Source of the DNA: M3007 sp044350415
GTDB lineage: Bacteria; Bacteroidota; Bacteroidia; Chitinophagales; Saprospiraceae
Assembly: GCA_044350415.1 (NCBI GenBank)
Contig: JBILHQ010000002.1
Coordinates: 14,358-78,357 of the forward strand
DNA length: 64,000 nt
Direction: 5' to 3'
Shown: piece after piece, positions 51,758 to 61,506 of the stretch
How positions within the stretch are numbered: the stretch's first letter is position 1
Layout of the letters: each line of letters begins with the position of its first letter
Translations under genes and position numbers: made by a program
The notes under the pieces: model-generated
Databases searched by the model: none
What the model saw: only the letters and a program-made list of their open reading frames with translations
Told to the model about the DNA's origin: nothing

Positions 51758-53055
51758 ACTTACCGTATTTCATCGCCCGCCGGATTGCATTTTCGGGCAA
51801 GCGGACCTTTTCCAGTATTATCATTCGGTTTGCCATCGTCGCTGTTGCATTAAGCGTCGCTGTGATGATTATTACGTCGTCGCTTATTGCAGGATTCAAA
51901 TCAGAAATCAGCAAAAAAATATTTGAATTTTGGGGGCACATTCATATTGCATCAGTCATCACCGAATCACCCACCGCTGATGCCGCACCTATTGAATCTA
52001 ATCCGGCGTTCCTGGAAATATTGCGGCAGTCCAAATTTATTAATTATGATGAGCCAGAATTTATTCTGGGGTTTCAAACAGGTGACATTAAGGAAAAAAG
52101 AACCATTGGGGGAATTCGGCATGTGCAGCGTTTTGGCTTAAAACCGGGCATTATTCGCTCTAAAACAGCGATGGAAGGGATTGTATTGAAAGGAATTGGG
52201 AGCGATTTTGATTGGGAACACCTCCTCCCCTATTTAGAGGAAGGCAGGCCTATTGCCCTTTCAGATACTGCCGCTTCTCCAGAAATTATCATCAGCAGGC
52301 AAACAGCCGACCGGCTCCAGGTAGGGGTTAACGATAAATTTATCGTTCATTTTGTAAAAAATGGCGCACAAACCAGGCGGCGCTTTGAAGTTTGCGGGAT
52401 TTACAAAACTGGTCTGGAAGAATACGATAAGAAATTTGCGCTCTGTGATCTGCGCCAGGTACAGGAATTGCTGGATTGGGACTCAATGCAGGTGGCTGGA
52501 TTTGAACTGTGGCTGGATGATATCCACGACCTGGATATCTATAACGAATATGTGAATACCGAGGTAATTCCAACCGAACTCACCGCAGCAAGTATCCGGG
52601 AAAAGTTCCCGTCTATTTTTGAGTGGCTGGAGTTGCAGGACCTCAATGAAATAGTGATCATTGGCCTGATGCTCGCTGTGGCCATTATTAATATGGTTAC
52701 AGCACTTCTGGTACTGGTGCTGGAGCGCACGAACATGATTGGCATACTCAAGGCCCTGGGCGAACAAAACGGTCGTATCCGGCAGGTCTTTTTATATCAT
52801 GCAGCGGTGATTACCCTCAATGGTATGCTGTGGGGTAATGTCATCGGCATTGGAATTTGTCTGTTGCAGTCCAAATTCCGTTTTATCCGATTGAATGAAG
52901 CCGATTATTACCTCTCGTATGCCCCTGTCAAATTTGAGTGGTGGACTATCTTGGGTATCAATGTGGGAACACTGGTGATCACCTTAGTATTTTTGCTTAT
53001 TCCATCTTTAGCAATATCGAAAGTGGCCCCGGTAAAGGCGATAAGATTCCGGTAG
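51754..53055 (+). CDS. FtsX-like ABC transporter permease (LolC/E family)
   Basis: 433 residues. Membrane helix 1 (about 22-45, IIIRFAIVAVALSVAVMIIT) precedes a large periplasmic domain (about 45-300) with helices 2-4 at about 308-335, 355-380 and 400-425 (FtsX domain: VALAIINMVTALLVLVLERT, MIGILKALGEQNGRIRQ). This is the LolC/E layout for lipoprotein release, although the ATPase is not adjacent. The substrate is inferred only from the family. Translation is coupled to xseB. Confidence 0.88.
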   Translation: MNLPYFIARRIAFSGKRTFSSIIIRFAIVAVALSVAVMIITSSLIAGFKSEISKKIFEFWGHIHIASVITESPTADAAPIESNPAFLEILRQSKFINYDEPEFILGFQTGDIKEKRTIGGIRHVQRFGLKPGIIRSKTAMEGIVLKGIGSDFDWEHLLPYLEEGRPIALSDTAASPEIIISRQTADRLQVGVNDKFIVHFVKNGAQTRRRFEVCGIYKTGLEEYDKKFALCDLRQVQELLDWDSMQVAGFELWLDDIHDLDIYNEYVNTEVIPTELTAASIREKFPSIFEWLELQDLNEIVIIGLMLAVAIINMVTALLVLVLERTNMIGILKALGEQNGRIRQVFLYHAAVITLNGMLWGNVIGIGICLLQSKFRFIRLNEADYYLSYAPVKFEWWTILGINVGTLVITLVFLLIPSLAISKVAPVKAIRFR

Positions 53056-53087
53056 AAAAAAAGGCAGGCTTAATTACTACGCCTGCC
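53056..53087 (-). terminator. Intrinsic terminator (GGCAGGC stem, T-run on the minus strand)
   Basis: GGCAGGC/GCCTGCC pair around an 11-nt loop (53063-53087). On the minus strand the stem is followed by TTTTTTT, so it fits the end of the 85-residue minus-strand gene; it may also act on the plus strand. Confidence 0.65.
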
Positions 53088-53166
53088 CCCAAATAAATTA
53101 AATATTGAGATAATTTACTTTCCAGCCAATATCTCTTCTACTGTGTTTGATTCAATAATTAATGGG

Positions 53167-53424
53167 TTAAAAGTCTATGATAATAAACTCATGATTTTCT
53201 TGAATTGCATAATTTCCGGAATGAATCCTGAATGTCGTCATCCCGATGGGCTTTAAAACGGTGGCCGGCACATCAAAAGGCAATGGCATTTCGAAAATAC
53301 CTTTTCCAAAAAACTGCCCCATCAAGGCAGTGGTCATACTTTTTTTGTGAAAAAAAATACGCAACCGATCATCAGGAATCGCCTGGAAATGAGCAGATGA
53401 TACATTGCCGATATTACATTCCAT
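53167..53424 (-). CDS. Hypothetical 85-residue protein
   Basis: 85 residues, ATG start, unrecognised. It has a mixed alpha/beta composition (AIPDDRLRIFFHKK, FEMPLPFDVPATVLKPIGMT, NHEFIIIDF). It is the only open frame in the 580-bp gap between the permease and the hybrid kinase, and is followed on its strand by an intrinsic terminator, which supports it as a real small gene. It could also be an unexpressed frame. Confidence 0.5.
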   Translation of the reverse strand: MECNIGNVSSAHFQAIPDDRLRIFFHKKSMTTALMGQFFGKGIFEMPLPFDVPATVLKPIGMTTFRIHSGNYAIQENHEFIIIDF

Positions 53425-53636
53425 GAATAAAATCCGTTTTCAAGGTGAATTCTCCAAAGTTGAACAAATAAACACTAAATCTTGATACTTTTCAAAATCA
53501 GATCATAAAGATACATTTGTCCGGCCAAGACAAATATGATGATTTTTCCCAAAGACATGACTATTTTTCCCAAAAATTATAGTAAAACCCATTTTGTATT
53601 ATTTTTACGTAAAATCAACTAGCCACTATAAAACTT

Positions 53637-56600
53637 ATGAAAAAAAATTTTAATGCATTTCTGCTGCTTATCGCAGTACACATCTGCGGAATCTGCCGGG
53701 CCCAAATCCGGATGGAGCAACTGACTGTTGCAGACGGGCTTACCCAGGGATTCATCACGGAAATAATTCAGGACATGAAGGGATTTCTATGGATTGGGAC
53801 ATTGGACGGATTAAACAAGTATGATGGTTATTCGATCAAACGGTACACCGTTAATCCTTTTGATCAATGGTCATTAAGATCATCATCGCTCATTACGGCG
53901 CTCTATGAAGACAATAATCATTTATTGTGGGTGTGTACCAGCGAGGGACTTTTCGTTTTTGAACCCCTAAAGGAGCGTTTTTTTCAGGTACCCAATCAGT
54001 CAACCGGGCTTCCCCAGAAGGGAATAGAAGAAATAACAGGCGATAGAAATGGGAATATCTTTGTGCAAATGGCAGAAGTAAAGGGAGAGGCCGCGGCAAT
54101 TTATAAATTGACCATACCCCATAACCTGCAGGCTATCCTGAAGCAGGGTAACCCAAAATTGCCGGAAATAAAAGTAGAATATGTTACTAAAGACTTGTGG
54201 TTACTTCATTGTATTGGCGATACGATGCAGTTAGCTTATGCACAGAATAATGATATTTTCAGGTACAATTATGCCACGAGTAATTTTCAGCCCTTTGATT
54301 TAAAAATGATTCCGGCTCCGCATGATATTTTATGGGGAAAATATGTAGGATATCCCTTTCGGTGCAAATTGCCCTCCGGAGCCGATACCATTATTCCAGT
54401 ATTCCGTTCCAAAAAAACCATTCTTTTAGACCATAATCGAATTGGAATTTGGGAAAACGACAGCGGGCCTTTTTTTCTAAAAAAAACGACTGCTCCTTTT
54501 TACACTGATTTGTCATTGTCTGCTCCACAACTCCTCCATTCAGCGTCTTTTAATTCTGAATTCATGGTGCTTTTTGAAAAGAATAAATTATTCGTCAATG
54601 AATCGATTGCAGATAAAAGAGGTATTTTATGGCTTGGAACAGGTGGATCAGGAGTTGAAAAAGTTAATCTCCGGCAACTTTCCTTTAAAAATTTTCTGGA
54701 AGGAAAGTCCGTATCCAGTATAAGGGAATTGCCTGACGGCTCATTATGGACTTTACTTTACTCGGGAAGTTCTGCCATTGTTCACCCTAAAACCGGCCAA
54801 ATAGTTCCGCCTAATCAATTTGGAACTGAAAATATTAATGAGATATTTATAGATAACCATGAAAACCTATGGCTGATAAGGCTTGGGAGCTATTTGCATC
54901 CCTATAACAGGATTGAATTCAGAAAAAAGAACACCCCAAAGGCATTTACCTTCGCGGAAACAACGCCATTTATGGCGGCAGTACCTGAAAAGATTTTTCA
55001 GGACCGGGATGGTAATATCTGGATTGTTGCACACAATGGTGTTCTGTATCGTTGCCGGCCGGGTCAACAATCACTGGAACATTTTTCGTACGCCTTTGAC
55101 AAAGATAATATTACACAATTAAGATCGACCTCGGTCATGGAGGATAAGGATGGCATAATCTGGATTGGCACCAACCAGGGATTGATCCGAATGGACCAGT
55201 GTAATTCGCCCAACCCCACTTTTAGTAAATATCAACATAACACCGACAACCTGCAATCCCTGAGTATCAACTGGGTTACCCATATTCTTCAGGACCCCAA
55301 AGACGACAATATACTTTGGTTGGGTACACACAGTGGCGGACTCAATATGATGAATAAAAGAGGGGGCACTTTTTCCCATTTTATGGAATCACCAGAAAGT
55401 CTTCCAAACAATGTGGTTTACGGTATTCTGGCTGATGAAAGCGGTAACCTCTGGTGCAGCACTAACCGTGGCCTATGCAAGTTTAATCCTGCACAAAATA
55501 CCTTCATTACCTATCAGGAATCAGATGGACTTTTAAATACGGAATTTAATACCAATTCGTTTTTGTGTACTAAAGACGGCACTTTTTGGTTTGGGGGCGT
55601 TAACGGACTGAATAGCTTCCGGCCAGAAGATATCAGGACAAATAGTTCCCCTCCCCCTGTTGCACTCACGGGGATAAAAGTACTTGGACTTCCCCGCATG
55701 CCCGATGACGAAGGATCGCTAACGCTTTCCAGCGAAGAAAACAATATATTATTCGAGTTTAGTGTGCTTGATTTTGCAAATAACGCAACGAATCGGTATC
55801 GGTATCGCATGCAAGGTTTGAACCGTGACTGGATATTGAATGGAACAACGCACACCGCCAATTTCACAGCACTCCCGCCAGGAAGGTATGTATTTGAAGT
55901 CCAGGGGGCTACCGCCGATAGTCCGTGGAATGAGCAATCGGTTCTTTTCAACCTAATTATTCAACCACCTTGGTTTCGCACATGGCATGCTTATTTCCTG
56001 TACTTTTTGATTGCCGGAGCATTATTGTACGCTTTTATCATCTTTCGGGAGCGGAATATCAAACTGGAACAAAAAGCCTCTGCAAGCCTGAAAGAATCAG
56101 AACGGCTGAAGGAATTTGATTTGGTGAAAAATAAGTTTTTTGCCAATATTGCGCATGAACTTCGTACACCACTGACGGTCATTTTAGGATTAGCAGATCG
56201 GATGAAAAAGAATACAGAAAAGGCTGAAAATCTCCCAAATGTGCAACAAATTGTTACGCAAAGTAATAATTTGCTGCACCTGTCGGAGCAGGTACTTGAT
56301 CTGGCCAAATTGGAAAGCCGGCACCTGACGCTGCATCCGGTAAATCACAACGTGATTGATTTTATCCAACAGCAAACCGAAGCCCTGCTGCCGCTCGCGC
56401 AGCAAAAAGGGGTGTCTCTTTCTTTCCGCGCAGACCTTCCATCCATTCAAATGGATTTCGATCCGGAGCAACTCCTTAAAATAATAAACAATCTGATTAC
56501 CAATGCTATTATTCATACTCCAACAGGTGGAAGTATTTGTGTAATGGCCGCTTTATCAGAAGCCGGAAATGAGAAGAAATTAATCCTCAAGGTTATAGAT

Positions 56601-57662
56601 ACAGGTGAAGGAATTCATGCTGCTGACCTTCCTTATATTTTCGACCTCTTTTACCAGGGGAAACACTCATCAGGAGCATCCGGGTCGTCCGGAATAGGCC
56701 TCACCTTAACGAGAGATCTTGTGCAGTTGATGGAAGGGAATATTACGGTGGAGAGTACCAAGGGAAATGGTACGACTTTCACAGTTCAATTGCCTGTACA
56801 AAATAAGGTGCCGCAACAAGTTAGCATACCAGTGATAAGTCCTCCATTGACTACACGCACCGATTTGCACCTCACCAATGTTTCAGTTCCCTCCAACTCC
56901 GCAGTAGTATTGGTAATAGAAGACCATACCGGAGTTGCCAATTATCTTCAGATGTGTCTTCATGCTGTTTACAAGACCATTTCTGCAACAAACGGACAGG
57001 ATGGGATCAACAAGGCCCTTGAGTTTATGCCGGATATTATAATAACAGACCTGATGATGCCTGTGAAGGATGGTTTTGAGGTGCTTGAATTTATTAAAAA
57101 TGATACCCGCACCAGCCATATTCCTGTAGTGATACTGACGGCAAAATTTGAAATAAAAGATCGTTTGGCGGGATTAATGCGCGGAGCAAATGCCTATATC
57201 ACCAAGCCTTTTAATGAAACAGAATTGCTGCATATAGTCCATAATCTTTTGGAAACCAGACAGCGGTGGAAAAATCGTTATAAAAAATTTCCACAGATCA
57301 ACGCGGAAAATGCGCCGTCAGAAATTCCTGTTGAGGATATCGCCATTGAGGATGCTTTTTTCCGGTCACTGTACAATGCATTCGAACAACATTACACAGA
57401 GGAGGACCTTGATTTGGAAGGATTGTGCCGGATAATGCACATGAGCAGCTCACAGCTCGATCGAAAGATAAAGACATTGACAGACAAGTCTCCCATACAA
57501 ATGCTGCGGACGTTCCGACTTCAAAAAGCTAAAAAAATATTATTGGAATCGCCTGACAGAAGCGTCAGTGACGTCTGTTTCCTGACAGGATTTAAAAGTC
57601 CGGCCCATTTTTCCAGGTTATTCGCCAAAGAGTTTGGAGTTCCTCCTTCTTCAATTCAGTAG
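53637..57662 (+). CDS. Hybrid two-component system regulator (Reg_prop sensor, histidine kinase, REC, AraC)
   Basis: 1341 residues. A signal peptide (LLLIAVHICGICRAQ) is followed by a two-part beta-propeller sensor with repeats such as GFLWIGTLDGLNKYDGY, GIIWIGTNQGLIRMD and GNLWCSTNRGLCKFN (about 25-690), a Y_Y_Y domain (700-770), one transmembrane helix (about 785-805), HisKA (ANIAHELRTPLTVILG, His about 840), HATPase_c (GSSGIGLTLTRDLVQLMEG), a receiver (TDLMMPVKDG, Asp about 1137) and a C-terminal AraC HTH (about 1240-1341). It senses a periplasmic glycan-type ligand and controls target genes. No SusC/SusD-type cluster adjoins it, so it is an orphan here. Confidence 0.95.
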   Translation: MKKNFNAFLLLIAVHICGICRAQIRMEQLTVADGLTQGFITEIIQDMKGFLWIGTLDGLNKYDGYSIKRYTVNPFDQWSLRSSSLITALYEDNNHLLWVCTSEGLFVFEPLKERFFQVPNQSTGLPQKGIEEITGDRNGNIFVQMAEVKGEAAAIYKLTIPHNLQAILKQGNPKLPEIKVEYVTKDLWLLHCIGDTMQLAYAQNNDIFRYNYATSNFQPFDLKMIPAPHDILWGKYVGYPFRCKLPSGADTIIPVFRSKKTILLDHNRIGIWENDSGPFFLKKTTAPFYTDLSLSAPQLLHSASFNSEFMVLFEKNKLFVNESIADKRGILWLGTGGSGVEKVNLRQLSFKNFLEGKSVSSIRELPDGSLWTLLYSGSSAIVHPKTGQIVPPNQFGTENINEIFIDNHENLWLIRLGSYLHPYNRIEFRKKNTPKAFTFAETTPFMAAVPEKIFQDRDGNIWIVAHNGVLYRCRPGQQSLEHFSYAFDKDNITQLRSTSVMEDKDGIIWIGTNQGLIRMDQCNSPNPTFSKYQHNTDNLQSLSINWVTHILQDPKDDNILWLGTHSGGLNMMNKRGGTFSHFMESPESLPNNVVYGILADESGNLWCSTNRGLCKFNPAQNTFITYQESDGLLNTEFNTNSFLCTKDGTFWFGGVNGLNSFRPEDIRTNSSPPPVALTGIKVLGLPRMPDDEGSLTLSSEENNILFEFSVLDFANNATNRYRYRMQGLNRDWILNGTTHTANFTALPPGRYVFEVQGATADSPWNEQSVLFNLIIQPPWFRTWHAYFLYFLIAGALLYAFIIFRERNIKLEQKASASLKESERLKEFDLVKNKFFANIAHELRTPLTVILGLADRMKKNTEKAENLPNVQQIVTQSNNLLHLSEQVLDLAKLESRHLTLHPVNHNVIDFIQQQTEALLPLAQQKGVSLSFRADLPSIQMDFDPEQLLKIINNLITNAIIHTPTGGSICVMAALSEAGNEKKLILKVIDTGEGIHAADLPYIFDLFYQGKHSSGASGSSGIGLTLTRDLVQLMEGNITVESTKGNGTTFTVQLPVQNKVPQQVSIPVISPPLTTRTDLHLTNVSVPSNSAVVLVIEDHTGVANYLQMCLHAVYKTISATNGQDGINKALEFMPDIIITDLMMPVKDGFEVLEFIKNDTRTSHIPVVILTAKFEIKDRLAGLMRGANAYITKPFNETELLHIVHNLLETRQRWKNRYKKFPQINAENAPSEIPVEDIAIEDAFFRSLYNAFEQHYTEEDLDLEGLCRIMHMSSSQLDRKIKTLTDKSPIQMLRTFRLQKAKKILLESPDRSVSDVCFLTGFKSPAHFSRLFAKEFGVPPSSIQ

Positions 57663-57673
57663 AAAAGAGTCTA

Positions 57674-57728
57674 TAAAAAAAGGTTATTCAAAAAAAGCGA
57701 TAAACTTTTCATGAATAACCTTTTTTTA
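57674..57728. terminator. Bidirectional terminator between convergent genes
   Basis: AGGTTATTCA (57681-57690) pairs with TGAATAACCT (57712-57721), with an A-run before and a T-run after. It serves both the hybrid kinase gene and the convergent TPR gene. Confidence 0.75.
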
Positions 57729-57798
57729 TTAGCGCATGAGTGTTCTAGAAGGCAATGTGAGATAGTTACCCAGGCCACACTTCCCAAAATCAGCCCAA

Positions 57799-58491
57799 TT
57801 ACTTACTGCTGCCGCCGTTTTTGTAGATGTATTTTTCAACATCCCTCCAATCAGCTGAAGATGGGTTGGGGAAATCACGGCGCAAGCGTTCGAACGCTTT
57901 TACTGCGGCGTCCTTATTACCCTGTTTTTCATTGAGCATACCTAATTTTTTAAGATATACTGAAGCGAGTACGTCATTATTGCCGGCATCAACTGCCTTT
58001 TCATACAAAGATAATGCTTTAGCATAATCCTGCTTTTCTGAATAACAATCGCCCAAAACACCATATTTCATAATTGGAAAAAGATCACCATCGGCGTCAT
58101 AATCTTCCATATATTTTATGGCATTATCGAAATCGCTACTCTGGAGGTAACATACTGCTGCGTAATAATTCGCTGCATTACCTGCTTTTGTACCGCTGTA
58201 TTTGTCGATAATGGCGAGAAAACCGTCAGCGCCACCGCCTGGATTATCCAGGGCGAGTTTGAATGAGTCCCTGTCGAACTGCATTTGTGCCTGCCACATG
58301 GAGTCGATAGCCTCTTTTTGCTTGGGCTCAACAACAAGGACCTTATATCCCCACCAGCCAATGAAAAGTACTATCACTGCGCCGGCAGCGTAGATGATTT
58401 GTTTCTGATAAGTCACCCAAAATGGGGCTGATGTCTCCTGAACTGGTTGTGTTACAACTGCTTCTTCTTGTGCAACTTTGCGTTTTGCCAT
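57799..58491 (-). CDS. TPR-repeat membrane protein (YfgM-like)
   Basis: 230 residues. One N-terminal transmembrane helix (about 29-47, IIYAAGAVIVLFIGWWGY) is followed by three or four TPR units (AGNAANYYAAVCYLQSSDFD, YGVLGDCYSEKQDYAKAL, VYLKKLGMLNEKQGNKDAAV). The layout matches YfgM-type ancillary proteins anchored in the inner membrane with a periplasmic TPR domain. The function in this organism is not known. No signal for a partner gene is seen nearby. Confidence 0.82.
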   Translation of the reverse strand: MAKRKVAQEEAVVTQPVQETSAPFWVTYQKQIIYAAGAVIVLFIGWWGYKVLVVEPKQKEAIDSMWQAQMQFDRDSFKLALDNPGGGADGFLAIIDKYSGTKAGNAANYYAAVCYLQSSDFDNAIKYMEDYDADGDLFPIMKYGVLGDCYSEKQDYAKALSLYEKAVDAGNNDVLASVYLKKLGMLNEKQGNKDAAVKAFERLRRDFPNPSSADWRDVEKYIYKNGGSSK

Positions 58492-58646
58492 TGTTTGATT
58501 ACCAAATTTGCGAAATAATAAAATCCCTTTGTGCAGGATAAAATCAATTGAACTTTATCCCCTTTTTGAAAAAGGCACGCAAAGGTAGATAAAGTTTATG
58601 TTTTAAGAAGAAAATGTAAAAAAATAGTTCAATCTGAACTGTAGTA

Positions 58647-60077
58647 TTACTTCCCTTGCTTCTTTTTGGCTGCCTGAATTTCCATAATCTGCTCCAATAC
58701 CTTATCCAACTGGTCTGCACTGATGCGTTTCATCAGTATTTCATGCTTACGATCCAGGATAAAAATTTGTGGCGTAGTTTGTACATCATAGAGGGTTTTA
58801 TACCTACTTTGGATATATGGATCGTAATAGTTGAGAAAAAGATTATCATCAAACCCTTTTTCCTCCGCCCCTTTCCAGCACTCCGCTCCTTTTTCCATCA
58901 CAGCCGTGCACACTGCGAATACTGTAACACCTTTGTCCTTATATTTTTTTGCGAAGTCCACCATAAAAGGCGCTGCTTTTTTGCAATGTCCACAATCAGT
59001 TGCCCAAAAGAACAAAATAGTATAATCGGCATCTACGTCATAAAGGGCGTGGTTCTGGTTATTTTTGTCTTTTACAATGATGTTGGGCGCAATTTTGCCG
59101 ATCAGCAGGGGCTTTAGTCTGCTTACGTTATCACATATTTTTTCGAGATCTTCTTTGTTGGGCCAGGTGGCTGTACAAAAATATTTTTCACCAATATGAA
59201 CGTAACAGGCGTCAAAACCTACCAATTGGGATTTCGCAAAGAAATTCAGGAAATGGCTGACGTAATACTTTTGCGTTTCAGGACTCCCCTTCATCTTTTC
59301 AAAAATATAGTCAAGGCCCACGTTAATACTGTCGGGGTGCTGTGGCAACAATTTATTAACGTAATATTCTAATTTGGAGTGTAAGACCGGGCTGCGCAGC
59401 AACACAGGATCAGAAAGATCAACATTATCGAAGTAATGCCCGCGGTACCAGTAGTATCGTTTTCGCTGGGTTTCGACATCATCGCCCTTAAATTCCGGCG
59501 ATTCAGGATCAATGGATGCTTTCACGATTTTTCCGCCAACATCATTGGGGTGTTTGTCGATAAAAGTCCGTTGGTACTTTTTAACCCTGGTATCAATTTC
59601 CGTCAATTTTGCTGAAATGGCAGTGGAGTCTGCTTTTGTTTTAGCACGGCCCATTTGCGCTCGCAGTGTATCTGCTTCCGGGCGTTGGGCTGATAAATAT
59701 TTCAGGTATTCATAAAAGGATTCATTGTCATCAGAGCCTTTAACCTTCATTTTTAAAGAGGGATCAGTGGCATCCGTAGTCAGGGTAAAGTCCTGATCAA
59801 CGGCGGGCATCATCATTTCCACTGGTTTATTGTCGGGTTTCAACACGAGTAAATAAACACCAGGCTGAAACAGCGTATCTGCCTTGAACGTAAAATAGCC
59901 GTCATTGGCCAGGTATGCCGTGTCTTTGACGTATTGTTTTTCGCCAAAATGAAACCCCAGAATAAGTTCTTTAAAAGGGTAATTATCTAATTTAACCCTG
60001 ATATTATATCCCTTTTGCGCCATCACAGCGAAAGAAAGTAAAATACCGAACGTGGAAAAAAGAATACGTTTTGTCAT
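58647..60077 (-). CDS. Thioredoxin-like exported protein (DUF4369/DUF5106-type with CxxC)
   Basis: 476 residues from ATG 60077, which gives the signal sequence MTKRILFSTFGILLSFAVMA; a longer frame would add 23 residues without signal function. The N-terminal part (about 25-110) is DUF4369-like (YFTFKADTLFQPGVYLLVL), the middle is helical DUF5106-like, and the C-terminal 150 residues form a thioredoxin fold with the active-site ATDCGHCKKAAP (CGHC) motif. TlpA/ResA-type proteins reduce or exchange disulfides in the periplasm. It could support cytochrome maturation or stress handling. Confidence 0.87.
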   Translation of the reverse strand: MTKRILFSTFGILLSFAVMAQKGYNIRVKLDNYPFKELILGFHFGEKQYVKDTAYLANDGYFTFKADTLFQPGVYLLVLKPDNKPVEMMMPAVDQDFTLTTDATDPSLKMKVKGSDDNESFYEYLKYLSAQRPEADTLRAQMGRAKTKADSTAISAKLTEIDTRVKKYQRTFIDKHPNDVGGKIVKASIDPESPEFKGDDVETQRKRYYWYRGHYFDNVDLSDPVLLRSPVLHSKLEYYVNKLLPQHPDSINVGLDYIFEKMKGSPETQKYYVSHFLNFFAKSQLVGFDACYVHIGEKYFCTATWPNKEDLEKICDNVSRLKPLLIGKIAPNIIVKDKNNQNHALYDVDADYTILFFWATDCGHCKKAAPFMVDFAKKYKDKGVTVFAVCTAVMEKGAECWKGAEEKGFDDNLFLNYYDPYIQSRYKTLYDVQTTPQIFILDRKHEILMKRISADQLDKVLEQIMEIQAAKKKQGK

Positions 60078-60189
60078 GTGAGTTGTAATCATAATTTTCA
60101 AATACAAATGATCATTCATTGCTATCAAGACGCAATGAGCGGACAAAATTCCGATACGTTACCCGAAATACCCTATCTTTTAGTAAACG

Positions 60190-61503
60190 TTAACTAATGG
60201 AAGATAGATTATACTCATTTATCTTTCGGTAAAGGGTTCTTTCCGATATTTTCAACTCCTCTGCGACCTCTTTTCTTTTCCCTTTATATTTCTTCAAGGT
60301 CCGTTTGATGGCTTCCTTTTCAATCTCACTGAGGGTTATCGGGCCTTCGACAATTTCGCCGTCGCCCAGGGTATAGTCACCGGAAACATTGCGTTTTGAA
60401 TCAATTACCATTGGCGTTAATTTACTGTTTTCGTTCTGGTGTATCTGGTAGGGAGAACCCAAATTCTCTGTGGAATACCCGGAAGAATGCTCCGGGCCAT
60501 CAAAATCAATGGATGGAGCCGGCAAACTGCGCAGCCGGGAAAGATCAGGCATCCGCAAGTTATTACTGGTGACCAACTCATAAATAAGCGATTTCAAATC
60601 ATTAAGATCGCTTTTCATGTCAAACAACACTTTATATAAAATATCGCGCTCCTGGTATTCCCCACCGCTATTCATCTGTTGAGCAGGTACTGGCAAATTT
60701 CTTTTAAACAATTGGGGCATTAAATGAATAAGTTCGTCAATGCCCACTTCCCGTGTTTCAGAAAGAATGGAAAGTTGTTCAGAAACATTTTTCAACTCCC
60801 TGATATTTCCAGGCCAGCGATAATTTTCCAAGGTAATTTCGGCTTGTTTGTCAAGTCGGAGCGACTGAATGCGGTATTTTTCGGCAAAATCGTAGGCGAA
60901 TTTTCGAAATAGCACAGGAATATCTTCCCGTCTTTGCTGAAGAGAAGGTACACGAATGGGCACAGTATTGAGCCTGTAAAAAAGATCTTCCCTGAACTTA
61001 CCGCTGCGCACCCGTTCTTCCAGATTGACATTCGTAGCGGCGATAATCCGCACATCGGTCTTCTCCACTTTCGAGGAGCCTACTTTAATAAACTCACCAT
61101 TCTCCAGCACCCGCAACAAATATGCCTGTGTATCTGTAGGCAGTTCCGCGATTTCATCGAGAAAGATAGTGCCACCATTGACCGTTTCGAAATACCCTTT
61201 TCTGTCGCCAACAGCACCTGTAAATGCACCCTTTTCATGACCAAACAATTCCGAATTGATAGTTCCTTCAGGAATAGCCCCACAATTGACTGCGATAAAA
61301 TCACTGTGTTTGCGGGTGGATAATGCATGAATCACTTTAGAGAAGGCTTCCTTACCTACCCCACTTTCTCCAGAAATCAGGACAGAAAGGTCGGTTGGAG
61401 CTACACGCATGGCTGTCTCCAATGCGGCATCAAGCAAAGGCGAGACACCAATGATACCAAAACGCGCTTTTATGGATTGTAACTGTTGATTGCTTGCAGC
61501 CAT
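60190..61503 (-). CDS. Sigma-54 interaction domain transcriptional regulator (Fis-type HTH)
   Basis: 437 residues. The AAA+ module shows Walker A GESGVGKE (45-52), the sigma-54 contact loop GAFTGA (92-97), and DEIAELPTDTQAYLLRVLEN. A long variable linker (about 290-380) precedes a C-terminal Fis-type HTH (about 395-437, RTLKKYKGKRKEVAEELKIS). There is no N-terminal receiver or sensor domain. It should activate RpoN-dependent promoters; its target genes are not obvious. It lies 3 nt downstream of the lipoprotein gene, which it may cotranscribe with. Confidence 0.92.
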   Translation of the reverse strand: MAASNQQLQSIKARFGIIGVSPLLDAALETAMRVAPTDLSVLISGESGVGKEAFSKVIHALSTRKHSDFIAVNCGAIPEGTINSELFGHEKGAFTGAVGDRKGYFETVNGGTIFLDEIAELPTDTQAYLLRVLENGEFIKVGSSKVEKTDVRIIAATNVNLEERVRSGKFREDLFYRLNTVPIRVPSLQQRREDIPVLFRKFAYDFAEKYRIQSLRLDKQAEITLENYRWPGNIRELKNVSEQLSILSETREVGIDELIHLMPQLFKRNLPVPAQQMNSGGEYQERDILYKVLFDMKSDLNDLKSLIYELVTSNNLRMPDLSRLRSLPAPSIDFDGPEHSSGYSTENLGSPYQIHQNENSKLTPMVIDSKRNVSGDYTLGDGEIVEGPITLSEIEKEAIKRTLKKYKGKRKEVAEELKISERTLYRKINEYNLSSIS

Positions 61504-61506
61504 AGA

